A stretch of DNA of 64,000 bases, from NCBI GenBank assembly GCA_002286715.1, contig NSJX01000018.1, forward strand, positions 448,382 through 512,381, given 5' to 3'. Positions 11,435 through 23,121 of the stretch are shown here, in pieces; the stretch's first letter is position 1, and every line of letters starts with the position of its first letter. The translations under genes and the position numbers were made by a program. Below the pieces are notes generated by a model. That model made no database searches and was not told where the DNA came from. It saw only the letters and a program-made list of their open reading frames with translations. This DNA is from Dentipellis sp. KUC8613. Its lineage: Eukaryota; Basidiomycota; Agaricomycetes; Russulales; Hericiaceae.

Positions 11435-11518
11435 GCCCGTTTAGCTCAGTGGTAGAGCGCGCCACTCGTATCCCGTTATGCGATGGTGAGGTCGGTTGTT
11501 CAATCCAGCCAATGGGCA
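11435..11518 (+). tRNA. tRNA-Thr(CGU) with 12-nt intron
   Basis: The sequence folds into a full cloverleaf: acceptor GCCCGTT/AATGGGC with discriminator A, D-arm GCTC...GAGC, anticodon stem CGCCA/TGGTG, T-arm GGTTG/CAGCC with loop TTCAATC. The anticodon CGT (11467-11469) reads ACG codons. A 12-nt intron (11471-11482) sits at the canonical position, one base 3' of the anticodon. The mature length is 72 nt before CCA addition. The gene is transcribed from internal A and B boxes (TAGCTCAGTGG; GGTTGTTCAATCC). Confidence 0.9.
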
Positions 11519-11615
11519 TTGCAGGCGGCTGGAAAAATGTTTTTACTTTTGCATATATACCCAGGAGAACAAAACGCATCGACACACAGGTGCACATTGT
11601 CAAGAACCCGTCGTA

Positions 11616-11710
11616 GCCCGTTTAGCTCAGTGGTAGAGCGCGCCACTCGTACGTCGAGGCTAGCTTCGAGGTTCATGGTGAGGTCGGTTGTTCAATCCAG
11701 CCAATGGGCA
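11616..11710 (+). tRNA. tRNA-Thr(CGU) with 23-nt intron
   Basis: The mature sequence is identical to the copy 97 bp upstream, with anticodon CGT at 11648-11650. The intron (11652-11674, 23 nt) differs completely in sequence and length from the first copy, although it sits at the same position, one base 3' of the anticodon. The pair is a tandem gene duplication on the same strand. Confidence 0.9.
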
Positions 11711-13828
11711 TATGAGGATTCTTCTGGGCATATTTTGGATGTCGGTGGGCGGACGTCCAGCAGATGGGACCTGCCGACAGTCACAGGCACACAGCGCAGC
11801 GGGGAGGCCATTTTGTCGAGCTGCGTGTGGAGCATTGGGTTGCGTGCACATGCCGTGGGGTGATAATGATTGGGAGGTCGAATAAACAAACACGCGAGGC
11901 GTGTTGCTAAACATATGGTCGGTAACGACAAGGACAATACATGAGAGAAAATGTTTTGACCCCGGGGTAATCTCTCCGCAGTGCGCAAAAAAGAGCGTGC
12001 AGCGCCCGCAGGAACAAGATGGCCACTAGTGCCTCTGCAGCCCACGACGCGCACAACCGACCGAAGACTGCAATTGCATCATCGAAACGCGCATGCTGGC
12101 ATGCTGTGCGGCGAGATCAAGGGGTCTGACTCTCAGAGGCGGGCAGATCGCTGATCATGGTCTCTCGGGGGAAAGGGTGATGTCGGATACGGAAGCTGTG
12201 GTCGTAGACAACATGCATATGGATCCCTGGATCGGTGATGTTTTGGAGAGAAAGCGTAGGCATGCGGTCGTGATTTGAAGAGCGCTGAATGTTTTGGGCG
12301 ACGCTGGAGGTGGTCGCCGGCAATTTTGAGGGGGAGCATGAGTAGCGCGCGTTAGAAAGATGAGAGAGCGCCTGCATGCAGACACTAGAAATACAAAAAA
12401 TGGAAGATACTCCGAAGAAGCATGTGCTCGTGGTTCAGGCTTCAGCATTTCAGCGTCTTGTGGTGCGTGGAGGCACCGAACGCGTCGCACAGCCTGATAT
12501 GAGCGAAGGGGAGATGGAATGAACAGTCGCAGTGAGGAGAGCGTGGGTGCGGCGGTTGCTTCACAGCAGAGTGTTGTACGGGACGAGCAGGACGAACATT
12601 CCAGACGTGAACTCGAGTGTTCGGCAACTCGGAGGCGAAGGTGCCAAATAGACTCTGGTCCTATGGAGCGAAAAACCGCCTTCAACGACGCGCATTTTCG
12701 GGCTACGTGACGTCACCTGGGCTGGCCTACACTCCATCGCTCCCCGTCGGATATTTCGGTTCATGAACGTCTTGCGGTGCTTGCGCACACGTCGAAGCTC
12801 AATGGTTCCTTGGAGAAATACATACGGGGAGCATGTTGCGTCAACAGGAGTGTGTGTCAAGTCAAGAGAACTGTATTCACTCCTGCCTGGACGAGCCTTT
12901 CTGTCTCGAGGTTCGAGACCATGGTGCTGTCCAAGCTTCCCCGCAACGCAGCCTCGCCAAGATGTTTGCGGTGACGGGCATGTGCAGACGGGCGCTGGAG
13001 ACCGGCGGGGAAGAGCGCCGGCGAGCAGCGAGCGCTTTAATTACGCTAGTGGATGTAATGCGGCCGGCGTGTTTGAGAAATGGATCCGGAGGTGGTGAGG
13101 GTGTCTGTGGCCGCCGCGAGCGAGGATGGCGTCGGCTGGCCAATTATGCAGGATGATAAGCGCCAGAAGAAGCGGAAAACGGAGAAAACGCGACCGCGAG
13201 CAGAGAAAGAGACGCCGGAACGTGGCGGGAGCTCGAGGACGCAGCGATACGAGAAGGGTGTGCGCGTGCGCGTGGCAGCGATGGTGGGGAGATAAGATCT
13301 GGTGCGCGGGGAAAGGCGCCGGGATGTTCCTGAATTGAGATTAATGAAACGGGCTGTCGAGTCCTCGGGATCGTTGCTGGCGGCGACGGCGACGAAGTGA
13401 ATGCTGCGAGGGCAGCGGAGGCGAAAAGCGACGGCGACAACACAGAGTTGTCGACAACCAGGGCAGCCGATACGGGCGGAGCGGTGCAGGAGGCGATAGG
13501 ACGCCGGCCGGAACGGGCCGCAGGAGCACGTGCGGGGAAGGGGATGATCAGACACAGAGTTGGGACAACACAGCCTGCTCGACCTTGTTCTGTATATACA
13601 CCCATGCCTCCTTTATAACCTTCGCGACGACGACGACGACGACGACTCGACGACGAACAGCGCGCGACGAACCCTCACGCTCCGCTCCATCATTGCCTTC
13701 CTCGGAACTTCTTCTGATAGATCTCCATCTGTCGACGAGTCTTGACTGGAACAACCCATCATTCCCCCGTCTCTTATTGTTTCCCGCCACTTCCCCTCCT
13801 CTCCCCCTTTCCCCTCTCCCGCCACCCA
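11711..13828. other. 2.1-kb intergenic region without a supported gene
   Basis: Several open frames of 60-180 codons occur on both strands, but none shows splice-supported continuity, a recognisable domain or the codon bias of neighbouring genes. The last ~250 bp (from about 13580) is CT-rich with TATATA at 13593 and TTTATAA at 13612, probably the core promoter and 5' leader of the ankyrin gene. A (CGA)n microsatellite lies at about 13624-13657. Confidence 0.45.
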
Positions 13829-16800
13829 ATGCCAGTCTCCTCGCGCTCACAGCGCGCAGAAGCAAAGTACAACGTCGCCACCGAATGTGCGTCCTCGTGC
13901 CCCTTTCTCTATCTGCTTCTCACTCACACCCCGCAGTTCCCCACCTCGGTCTCCATTCTGCAGCCTCCACGGGCAACATTGGTCTCGTCAAATATGCTCT
14001 CTCTCATGGCCAACCGATCAACTCTGTCATCGACGGCGTTCTCCCCCTCCATGCGGCCTGCTCTGGCGGGAATACCCTAGTGGTCAAGCTCCTCATCGAC
14101 AGTGGCGCAGACGTCAATGCTCCAAGGCGAGTCCCGTATATCCTATTTCTCTCTCTCCTTCGAACATTCTGCGTCTGGTGCGTGTGCACCCTCCGTCTCG
14201 ACTCGCCTGGGTCGATTGCCGCCCGTGCAGTCAGCGCATGCCTGTTTGAGACGGGTGCGTGTACGCGACAGTGCTGGGGGGCCCTTTTCCAGACGCGAGC
14301 CCGCGCGCTGTGTTTATCGCAAGTGCGGCAACGTCGCTTACCCCGCGCCACGATCAGTTTTATTTGGGGCGAGTTGCGGGGGCTACGTATTCACACCAGG
14401 GCCGTCCGGCCCTATCGCCTTGTCTCTATGCACTATGAATCTTAGAGGCATCTTTTCTGTGCGGAACGGCTCTTGTCTTGATTTCTATTGGTGGCGTTAA
14501 GCAACCAATATCGCCTCAACGGGTATGCGCCCGTATGATGGCGACGTCGAGACACACATGGCCGCTGTCCGCGTGTCGTTCTCTGTGAATCCATAGCTAA
14601 CACATTCGTCCTCCTATCCAGACTTCCGCGTCGATACTCTCCTGCAGCACCACGCTCGTCCGGCAGCGTGCCACCCGGGCCTATCATCGGCACCTCCGGT
14701 AGCACGCCGCTCCACTTCGCCGCCGCAAATGGCCATACCGCTGTTGCCCGCCTCCTTCTCCAACATGGCGCCCGCCCTGCGCGTCCCGACAAGCACGGCG
14801 TGACGCCCGAGATGCTCGCACGCCGCTGCGGCTGGATAGACTGCGCGGACGCCATCGCCGAATTCGTGCGCGAGAAGGACCGGGACCTGCGTGAACGCGA
14901 GACCCTCCTCGGGCTGCCGGATGAGTACAAGGACACGAAGGACAACAAGGAATGCGTGTGCATGTGGAAGCGCGACCGCCACGGATCGACGTGCAGCTGC
15001 GAGACCGGCGACACCCGCCGCCTCCTGCATGTGAAGCGATCCATCGACAACGTCGTGCATGCACTCAAGCCGTCGACTCCCTCCACCCACACACACTCGG
15101 TGTCGCTCTCGAGCGCCTCGTTGCTGTCGGGTACGACCAAGCGCGGGCCGTCGCCGGAGGATGGCACTCACAGCCCTCACACCCCCGACTCGATGCGTTC
15201 CGCGCACTCACCTTCGCCCTCCGCATTCCCACCACGGCGCCCATCCCTCCCCACAGACGAAGTCCCGCGCAAATCCACATCAAGCAGAAAGAAAGAGAAA
15301 GAACGCCGCCCCAGCTCGGCCGGCACCGGCGCGAGCGCGAGCCCGGCCGGTGTGCGGAAGCTCGGGTCCAAATACTCGCTGCTCAACCTCTTCAGACGGG
15401 GGAGCGCCGAGCAGGAGCGCGAGCAGGCCGAGGACGGCGCGGCGGACGAGTTCGCGAGCGACGGCCGCAATGCGTCGGTGGAGAGCGTGCGCCCGGGGAT
15501 CCTGAGGGGCCACCAGCGGGCGTCGTCGGGCCCGAGCACCCCCAACTCGCAGGTCCTGTCGACCACGAACGGCAGCATCGGCACAGGGCAGGGCTCCGGC
15601 CGCGCGCTGCGATTCGACAACTACAACTGGGATGCGCGCTCGCGGTCGCGGTCACCGGGGCGGCCGGATATCAACGACGGCGCGTTCGCCGAGGACGACG
15701 AATTCGACGACGACGACGAGGATGACGACGACGACGACGAAGACGAGGAGGAGTACGGGCAGCCGCTGCCGCGCGCGACGTTCGGGTTCGGGCTGCGCCC
15801 GCGCGGGCAGTCGATGAACTCGCAGCTCTCGCGCTACTCGATCTCCGCGGACGAGCTCGCGGCGGGGCGCGCGGCGTTCCCGTTCAGCATCGACGGCCCG
15901 CCGCCGGACGAGCAGCTCGCGCGCGGGCGCGGGCGCGGCGACTCGATGAGCAGCACGGGGCCCAGCAGCGGCCTGCCGACGCCGCCCGCGGGCGCGCCCG
16001 CGCTGCTGTACGGCGGCGCGGGCGGCGCGCTGATTGCGTCGCCCGGCTCGATGGTGCGCGAGCTCCCCGGCGACGTGTCCGTGTCCGTGTCTGCGCCGAC
16101 CAAGTCGCCGCGCAAGGCGCTCGACATCGACATCCGTGCGATCTCGAGCCACGCGCAGGCGGAGGCGCTCGTGCAGCGCACGCAGGCGTCGATCCTGGAG
16201 CTCGGGGCGGAGCCGGCGGACGGCGGGCTGCTGAGTGCGCGCCTGGCGGCGTACGGCGAGAGCCTGGCGATCGAGCGGCAGCTGAAGGCGCGGGAGATGG
16301 AGCGGCGCGGGAGCGAGGGCAGCGTGTGCACGAGTGCGAATGGGAGCGGGAGTGCGACGGGCAGCGGCGAGGCGACGGTCACCGTGAGCCGAGCGGGCGA
16401 GAGCGAGGTCGAGGGCCGCCCGTTCGGGCTGCGGCCGAAGGGCCGCTCGGCGAGCGCGACGCTCGACCGCGAGAGCATGTATGCGGCCGCGGGGGCAGGT
16501 GGTGGCCGCAGGCGCACGGCGACGGGGAGCCTTTCGCGCTCGGGGAGCTTGGGCCCGCAAATTGTGATGGATGTCCCTCAGGAGAAGAAGACGGGCCGCT
16601 CGCGGACGCGGAGGCCGCATACGAGCGGCAGTATGTCTGTGAATGACGAATGTACGTCTATCTCGTGTCTCTCTTGGTGGCTTGTGGCTGATGCCATACC
16701 CGCAGTCATGCCTGCGTCGGCCGAGTCGGACCACGCTCTGCATCATCACCACCACCACCATCACCACCACCACCGCTCACGATCTGCAGCTCCGCCTGCA

Positions 16801-17145
16801 ATCGCCATTCATCGCGACCCGGACTCGGAAGAGGATGATCTCGCGCGCACGAGTACACACACCGGCCGCACGCCCCCGTCGCCCGCGCCTGCGCTTTCGA
16901 CTGCCCGCGCGCGGACACCCGACCCCGGGATCGAGCACGCACCGATAGAGAGCGCTGCGCCGCTGTGCCGCGTGCTGTCCGCGCCCGACCGCGACCGCGA
17001 CGTTGCGTTTGCGCGCGCGAACAAGCTGGCGAAGATGGGCTTTGCGGGGGCCGATCAGCCGCCGCAGCCGCAGACGGCGCATGTGATGCGGTTCGGAGGG
17101 AAGGGGCTCAAGTCGCTCGTAAGGACGTTGAAGGGCAAGTCGTAG
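13829..17145 (+). CDS. Ankyrin-repeat protein with long disordered tail
   Basis: Four exons: 13829-13886, 13937-14126, 14622-16651, 16706-17145 (905 residues). Residues ~20-165 hold ankyrin repeats, visible as HLGLHSAASTGNIGLVKYAL, VLPLHAACSGGNTLVVKLL and STPLHFAAANGHTAVARLL. The rest is a Ser/Pro/Arg-rich disordered region with an Asp/Glu run (about 15700-15755) and an 11-His tract (about 16741-16773), ending in a basic GKGLKSLVRTLKGKS. This is a conserved, unnamed basidiomycete protein; a scaffold or signalling-adaptor role is inferred from the repeats. The intron 14127-14621 (495 bp) is long and starts with GC rather than GT (AG|GCGAGT): only that junction joins the frames to give the expected APR-LPRRYS reading. 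The 54-bp intron 16652-16705 is in frame, so retention would add 18 residues. Confidence 0.85.
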
Positions 17146-18623
17146 GCTTCTGGCCCGTTGTGCATCATCATGCTTGATGCGTGATGGACTGTGATATCTT
17201 GACACCTCTGCATGGACACCAGCGTCTCTCTCTCTCTCTCGTTCTCCTCTTCATTGCATAGCTGCCGCATCCCCCTCCACCACCCCAGTATCATTTCCAT
17301 TTCCACTCCATTGCCAACAACATTGTCATCACCACCGTCACATTTTCTTGCTTTCTTTCTGCCCTTTTCTTTCCCCTTCTGTATCGTATGTATATGCTCT
17401 GCTTCCCCCTCCTGCCGCCGCGGGGCACGACACACACACACACGTCGAAGCCAGTGCCCATTCTTCCTCCTTTGCTGTCCCCCATTTTTTCTTCCTCTTC
17501 TCGCGCTTTCTCGTGTTCTTTTGCTCTTCGTTCTTCCCTTCTTTCTTGGGCTTGTACTACCGTGTTTCTTTGCTCCTTCCTTGCCCTGCCCCATGTTTCT
17601 GTATTTGCGACCCGGTCTGTGTTTGTACGTTTAAGTTATGCATTGTCGTGTTGTACAGTATGTCTGCTCGGTGTTGTCTGTGGATTGCTTTCAACGGTGA
17701 GTATGTTTTCGCGGGCCGACCAATCGCCTTCCAGTTCGTTTCCGTGACGAACCCAAGGTAACGCCGTGACTTCTATCCGTTACGCGTCACGCGCCACGCG
17801 AGAGAAAACGACATTCTCTGAATTCCTTGCCATGGGCCATACAACGTCTCACGCAATTCGTTCTACGTATGTTCGCGTTCTTTTCTCCCGGCATTCTGGA
17901 TGAGACACAGTCGAAGTTGATCAACAAGGATGTTCCTGATTCAGACTCGACAGCGCGGGAGGCTCGCGACCAATTTCAGCCAGTCAGGCGTCCACTCGGA
18001 ATGAACGTGAGGTTGGGTGTCTTGCTCTTGTAGCTGGGTTCGTGGCGTCTGGACACCTCGATCCCACCCGACTCGGTACGCCTGAGTACTACCGGCCCAT
18101 GCAGGTCTACGCAATTGCCCAGGCCGGAGTGGATGATCATTAAGGTGAGCGGATGGGCGCGGGTGTTTCAGATTGGGGTCGACCGGTACCAGGCTAAAGA
18201 CAGCGACAGGTGCGAACATGGAAGCAATCAGCCCTGCGGCGCTACACTGCGAGCAACTGTGCAGGAATGCTCTTGATCATCATCTGGGTCAGGCGCCGCG
18301 GCTGCCGATCGCCTCCCCGCACTTGCGCCTGCGGCCCCGGGCGACTGAATGCCGCCCTTCGCCGCATATTGCATCATCGGCGCGGGCTGAGCAGAGGACT
18401 GGAACGCTGCTTAGCTTCCGCCTCCGCCGTTAGCCATTACGACGCCCGGTCCTGGGTGCCTTATAGCCTGAGGGGTCGCGTCGTTGCTAAAGTATAGGAG
18501 GCTGCGCTGCGCTCGTATCTGTACTTGGACCACGCCTTCCATCCCCGGCCGCCTTCTCTCCGCCATCTGCCCGTTCTGCAGACCACCGTCGACGTCGACA
18601 GTGCGTCTGTACACCGACATCGC
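17146..18623. other. Intergenic region, pyrimidine-rich
   Basis: About 1.5 kb. 17215-17640 is strongly CT-rich with TC and CA microsatellite runs, probably the ankyrin 3' UTR and terminator. The remainder shows no supported gene and should include the promoter of the G-alpha-like gene; the ATG at 18525, in frame upstream, is judged to be in the 5' leader. Confidence 0.4.
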
Positions 18624-20653
18624 ATGCCCCCCTCGTCCTCCGAGTCGCTAGACCCTCTCGCGCTTGCAGTTGCGCCGCCGCCCGATGAGACTCCGGAGGA
18701 GCAGGCACAGCGCGAGCAGGATGAGAAGGAGGCAAGGCGCCAGAGCGAGATGATTGACGAGCAGATCAGGGCCGAGCGGAACGCGGCGAAGAAGAAGAAG
18801 CCACCCGTCAAGGTGCTCATGCTTGGGCAGAGCCAAAGCGGTCAGTCTGTCCTTGCACATCTTGACGCGAAGAGCTGGCGGCTCACGCTGCGCACCTCGC
18901 CGCCAAGGCAAGTCGACCACGATTAAGAGTACGTCGCGCCCGCATTGCGCGTTCGTGTCACGCCGGGCGCGGTGCTGATGTATTTTGTGTTGGGCAGATT
19001 TCCAGATCACGCACGCGAATAGCGCGTGGGTCGAGCAGCGCATTGCATGGCGCGCCGTCATCCATCTCAATATGGTCAGCATGATCAACATCATATGCAG
19101 GATCATGGGCAAGGAGATGGGGCAGCAGAACGCAGGCGTGCCAGACCCGTCGCAGGTGGAAGAGCAGATACCGGAGGAAGAGCAGGCAGCCGAAGATGAC
19201 GACGAGGGAACACCATCGTCTGCCCAGGGACTACCTGGGGGGAGCGATGAACCCACCCCCGAACCCGAATCAGCTTCCAAAGCCATCTCGCTGGATTTTA
19301 GTGATACACACCATGAACTCAAGTCAGCGCTCTCTCCTCTGATACAGGTTCAGGAAGATCTAGAGACATGGCTTGGCCAGAGCTGCAGCCGGAGCGAGCT
19401 GCAGGGCCCCGCCACGCCGTTCATGGATGAGGAGGCGAAGGACCTTGCAACCCGGCGGCGCAATCCCACGCGTCCACGCGAGTTCTTCGTGCGGTCAGCG
19501 AGCTCTTGGAAGGCTGCGATACTGGCCATGGGAAGCTCGCACGAGACGCAGGAGCAGAAGCTTGAGCGGATGGTGGAGATGGTGAAGATAATCGTTGGGT
19601 GCAAGAAGCACATGATACAGCTTTGGGCGGACACGGTGGTCCAGGATATGCTGTCGAACCGGAAAATTCGCATGGATGAGCAGCCTGGTTTGTGAGTCAC
19701 CCATCTTGTATCGTCTCGGGGAGGCTTGGCTCGATCATCTATACCTTCGCAGTTTCTTGAACGATATCAATCGAATAGCGGTCGAGGATTATGAGCCTAC
19801 TGATGACGATGTTGTTCGTGCTCGTTTGCGGACTATGGGCGTACAAACTTACAAGCTGGTCATTGAGCATGGTTTGTCTCAGTACAGCTGTCTGGTTTCA
19901 CCATCTTATGATTACATAGGGCAGGAACGAGGTCGCGAATGGATAATGTACGATGTTGGGGGTGTACGGTCCCGCGTACGTCCACTCCTCATCTTGATCC
20001 GCACATAATTGACTAAGTAAGACAGAGAGCGGCCTGGTATCCCTACTTCACGGATGTGAACGCGATCATATTCATGGCGCCCATATCTGTGTTCGACGAG
20101 CAACTGGAAGAGGACCACCGCGTAAACCGTTTGGAGGATAGCTATATCCTGTGGAAGGCCGTTTGCTCTTCGAAACTCCTGTCGAAGGTCGGTTCATTCA
20201 CATGCCACCGACTAATCGACCTATAAGTGCAGCTTGCCTGTCTCATAGGTGCAATTGATTCTTTTTCTCAACAAATGCGACGTACTGCACAGCAAGTTGC
20301 AGCGGGGAATCAAGGTGCGGCGCTTCGTGCCGACATTCGGCGACCGTGAAAACAACGTGCCTACTGTCGCGAAATGTCAGTTCTATCATCCCAGTCGTGC
20401 CCCTAGTACACGCCCTAACTTCCAGACAGACTTCCGGAGCCAGTTCCGCGATATCTTGCGCAGGTGGTCCCCAGAGCCCCGCAGTTTCTACTCGTTCCTC
20501 ACATCCGTGACTGTAGGCGCTGTTCTAATTCCCCGCGGCTTTGAAGATTGGGCTGACGTCGCAGTTCAGGATACCAAGTCTACCGCGGTCACGATCAACG
20601 CAGTCCGGGAGGGCATCCTGCGCAATCAAATTCAAAATGCCGAGCTCATTTGA
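18624..20653 (+). CDS. Divergent G-protein alpha-like subunit
   Basis: Nine exons: 18624-18840, 18908-18928 (21 nt), 18998-19691, 19753-19871, 19920-19975, 20026-20187, 20249-20375, 20430-20512, 20570-20653 (520 residues). P-loop GQSQSGKST at residues 68-76, split by an intron; then KNFQITHANSAW, a G-alpha hallmark. Switch I is RLRTMG (Arg and Thr kept). G3 is DVGGVR where canonical G-alpha has DVGGQR, so the catalytic Gln is Val. G4 is NKCD. G5 is TSVT in place of TCAT. There is no Gly2 or N-terminal Cys for lipidation, and about 70 acidic residues are inserted after the first helix of the helical domain. Likely a basidiomycete-specific G-alpha-like GTPase with altered hydrolysis; receptor coupling is unproven. 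Confidence 0.85.
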
Positions 20654-20980
20654 ATTTGCACTTCCTGTGTGCTGCCGCAGGCCCCGCTGCGAGACGGCTA
20701 CAGAATCTCAACGTATCTACGGGAAAGGACAAGTGTCGTATAACTTTCTTTTTGCATTCTCGTCTACGCTACGTCCTGTTGATAATTCATATGTATAGTA
20801 TATTATACGACTTCTCATACCGCTTGCATAATGCTCAACAATAATCGATGGTCATCCAACCCGTTTGTTGTCCGCGTTCGACTTCCCCCCATCGACGAAA
20901 TGGAATATATACTTACGGCGAAGTGACTCTGTTAGTATTGTGATGAAGTCGAAAAAAGTAGTTACCGTCACACTGCTGAA
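20654..20980. other. Intergenic region
   Basis: About 330 AT-rich bases between the G-alpha-like stop codon and a tRNA gene. Nothing further identified. Confidence 0.4.
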
Positions 20981-21063
20981 TGCCCATTGGCTGGATTGAA
21001 CAACCGACCTCACCATGATCCTCGATATACGAGTGGCGCGCTCTACCACTGAGCTAAACGGGC
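20981..21063 (-). tRNA. tRNA-Thr(CGU) with 11-nt intron
   Basis: On the minus strand, this has the same mature 72-nt sequence as the two copies at 11.4-11.7 kb, with anticodon CGT (plus-strand ACG at 21029-21031) and an 11-nt intron (21017-21027) at the usual site. All stems pair as in the other copies. Confidence 0.9.
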
Positions 21064-21303
21064 TTGGTATGTTTACCTGCAATAAATATCCAGTGGTTGA
21101 CCGATTCAATGCACACCAAGAACGGACTCATTCCCGACTCGGACAATATTGGTCTGGTTCCATGAGGAGTTTTCCGATGTGTATCCGAATAAATCTCATA
21201 GCTCTCCAATCGCGGGCAAATCCAAACCCTAGACACAGCCAGACCTCGTGGACGCAAAGATATCAATAAATTAGACAGGATCAAGATCAACAGTATAATG
21301 TAC

Positions 21304-21354
21304 AATAAAACGTGGGATACAATAAAACGTGGGATACAATAAAACGTGGGATAC
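21304..21354. repeat. Three perfect 17-bp tandem repeats
   Basis: AATAAAACGTGGGATAC is repeated three times without change (21304-21320, 21321-21337, 21338-21354), just 3' of a small membrane protein gene. The duplicated locus downstream (about 22402-22418) carries a single related copy, so the triplication arose after the tandem duplication. Confidence 0.85.
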
Positions 21355-21403
21355 CGAAAGACTGAATTCACAACGCGATGTCTGTGCCTTTCCGTGATAA
21401 ATG

Positions 21404-22022
21404 CTACGACGGTCCATGATACGAAGGCATCGGCATCTTTGGGTCGTAGGCAGGGTGCGTGTAGTCCACCTCCGTGATCTTGTCATTGTACGCCGGGAGT
21501 GTATCCGTCGACTGGGGTGGGTATAGTTGCAGGGGATACTCGGAGCCGCCAACCTGCCCACGATGCTCCGCACTCAGTGTCAACGGCTGAGCAGCTTCCT
21601 CGCGCTCGGCGGCGTCCACAGGTGCTTCGGAATCTGCGACCCCCCGCTCCGTACGCCGTCTTCTGAAGCGAATGCAGAGCCATATAGTTAGGGCCAGGAC
21701 GGCGATAGCAGCTGTGCAGGCGGCCTATTAAACACGGACGGCTACGGTCAAATGCAAGGATATGGCGCACCGACGACAGCCGCGATTATGCGGCCTGTTT
21801 TTGATGTCGGGCATGGTATTCGCTGTTGGCTTTCGCGGTGGGTTTCAAGTCAGGGTGCATTTGTTTGGAGAAAGGCCATGGTGCTGATGCTTACTGTGCG
21901 TCGTAGCATTGGCGGGAACTGTGCGAGACAAATAATATTTTTGCGTTTCTTGATGCATTTCTCGCTGCATTCGTAGTTGCTTTCTTCGCTTCCCTGGCTA
22001 GTACTCCAACGAGCGAAGTCAT
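21404..22022 (-). CDS. Small single-pass membrane protein, copy A
   Basis: Three exons: 21895-22022, 21771-21829, 21404-21711 (164 residues), introns of 65 and 59 bp in phases 2 and 1. The N-terminal ~43 residues are basic/Ala-rich with no clear signal peptide (MTSLVGVLAREAKKATTNAA), then RIPCPTSKTGRI leads into one transmembrane segment (AAVVAAIAVLALTIWLCI), a basic RFRRRRTERG stop and a ~95-residue acidic, Pro/Tyr-rich tail containing DTLPAYND and ending PSYHGPS. The LPAY is an LPxY motif, a variant ligand of Nedd4/Rsp5 WW domains; an adaptor role is inference. No known family is recognised. The start codon is the first in frame and is conserved in copy B. Confidence 0.65.
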
Positions 22023-22461
22023 GTCTGCTACTCGTATACGCTATCTCAAGAGCATGGCGTAATAAGCTAGCATGTTCAGTCAGATATAAGATCCAAGACC
22101 ACTAGACTCACTGAGGCCGCCTACTTGCTCTACTGCACGAGATCACTACACGGAGACGGAGATGCGAAAGGGTTCGAAAGGACGGGAGATGCCTAGATAC
22201 CAGGGGAGGCCCTTATAGCATTCAAGCATTAGGCACAGCACCGCCACATGCCTGGCCCGAGGGCGCCTAACTATCAGTTGAAGTTCGAGCGTAGAGACAT
22301 CGGTCATTTGCGGTGCTGCACGCGCTTGAGCTGGTACAGAAGAGGTATGGCTTGCAAATAAGTACATTAGACAGGATCAAGATCAAGAGTAGAATGTACA
22401 GTAGAACGTGGGATACCGAAAAACTTCACAACGCAATGTCTGTGCCTTTTCGTGATATGCA

Positions 22462-23121
22462 CTAGGACTGCCCATGATACGAAGGCATTGGCACCTTCGG
22501 TTCGTACGCGGGGTACGCATAATCCACTTCCATCTTCTTGTCATCGTACGGCGGGAGCGTATCTGTCGACTGGGGCGGATATTGATAAGGGGGATACCCA
22601 GAGTTGCCGTCTTGCCCATGATCGTGATCGTGATGCTCCAAACCCTGTGTCAATGGCTGAGCAGCTTCCTCGCGCCCAGCAGCGTCCCCGGGTGCTTCGG
22701 AATCCGCGACCCCGCGCTCGGTTCGTCGTCCTCTGAAGCGACAGAAGAGCCATAAACCTAGAGTCACAAGGATAACAGCACCTGTGCACGCCGTTCATTA
22801 CACACAAATGACTACGATCAGAGTCGAGAAGATGTGGCGCACCGACGATAGATGCGAGAACGATTCCGACTATGCGGCCTGTTTTTGACGTCGGGCATGG
22901 GATTCGCTGTTGGCTTTCGTGGTGGGTCGCAAGTCAGTACGCGAGATCTGTTCCGAGTCGGAGAAAGGCGATGGTACTGATGATAATGCTTACTGGGCGT
23001 CATAGCATTCGCGGACGGTGTGCGGGACAAATACAGTTTTTGTTTTTCTTGATGCTTTCCTCGCTGCATTCGCAGTTGCTTTTTTCGCTGCCCTGGCTAA
23101 TACTCTAACAAACGAAGTCAT
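22462..23121 (-). CDS. Small single-pass membrane protein, copy B
   Basis: Tandem paralogue of copy A with the same three-exon plan: 22994-23121, 22843-22913, 22462-22781 (172 residues), introns of 80 and 61 bp in the same phases. Exon 1 is exactly as long as in copy A (128 nt). The order is basic N-terminus (MTSFVRVLARAAKKATANAA), RIPCPTSKTGRI, transmembrane segment (VGIVLASIVGAVILVTLGLW), RFRGRRTERG, then a tail with an HDHDH patch, YPPYQYPP, DTLPPYDD (LPxY) and PSYHGQS. That intron position, phase and reading frame survived while sequence diverged argues that both copies are or recently were functional. Function unknown. Confidence 0.65.

Noticed and set aside
11711..13828. Possible small pheromone-precursor-like genes in the long intergenic region
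   Set aside because: No open frame with a C-terminal CaaX and the expected upstream maturation motif could be supported.
15652..16773. 373-codon minus-strand open frame
   Set aside because: Shadow of the ankyrin gene's third exon; the translation is a repetitive Arg/Ala/Val string that mirrors Ser/Ala codons on the plus strand.
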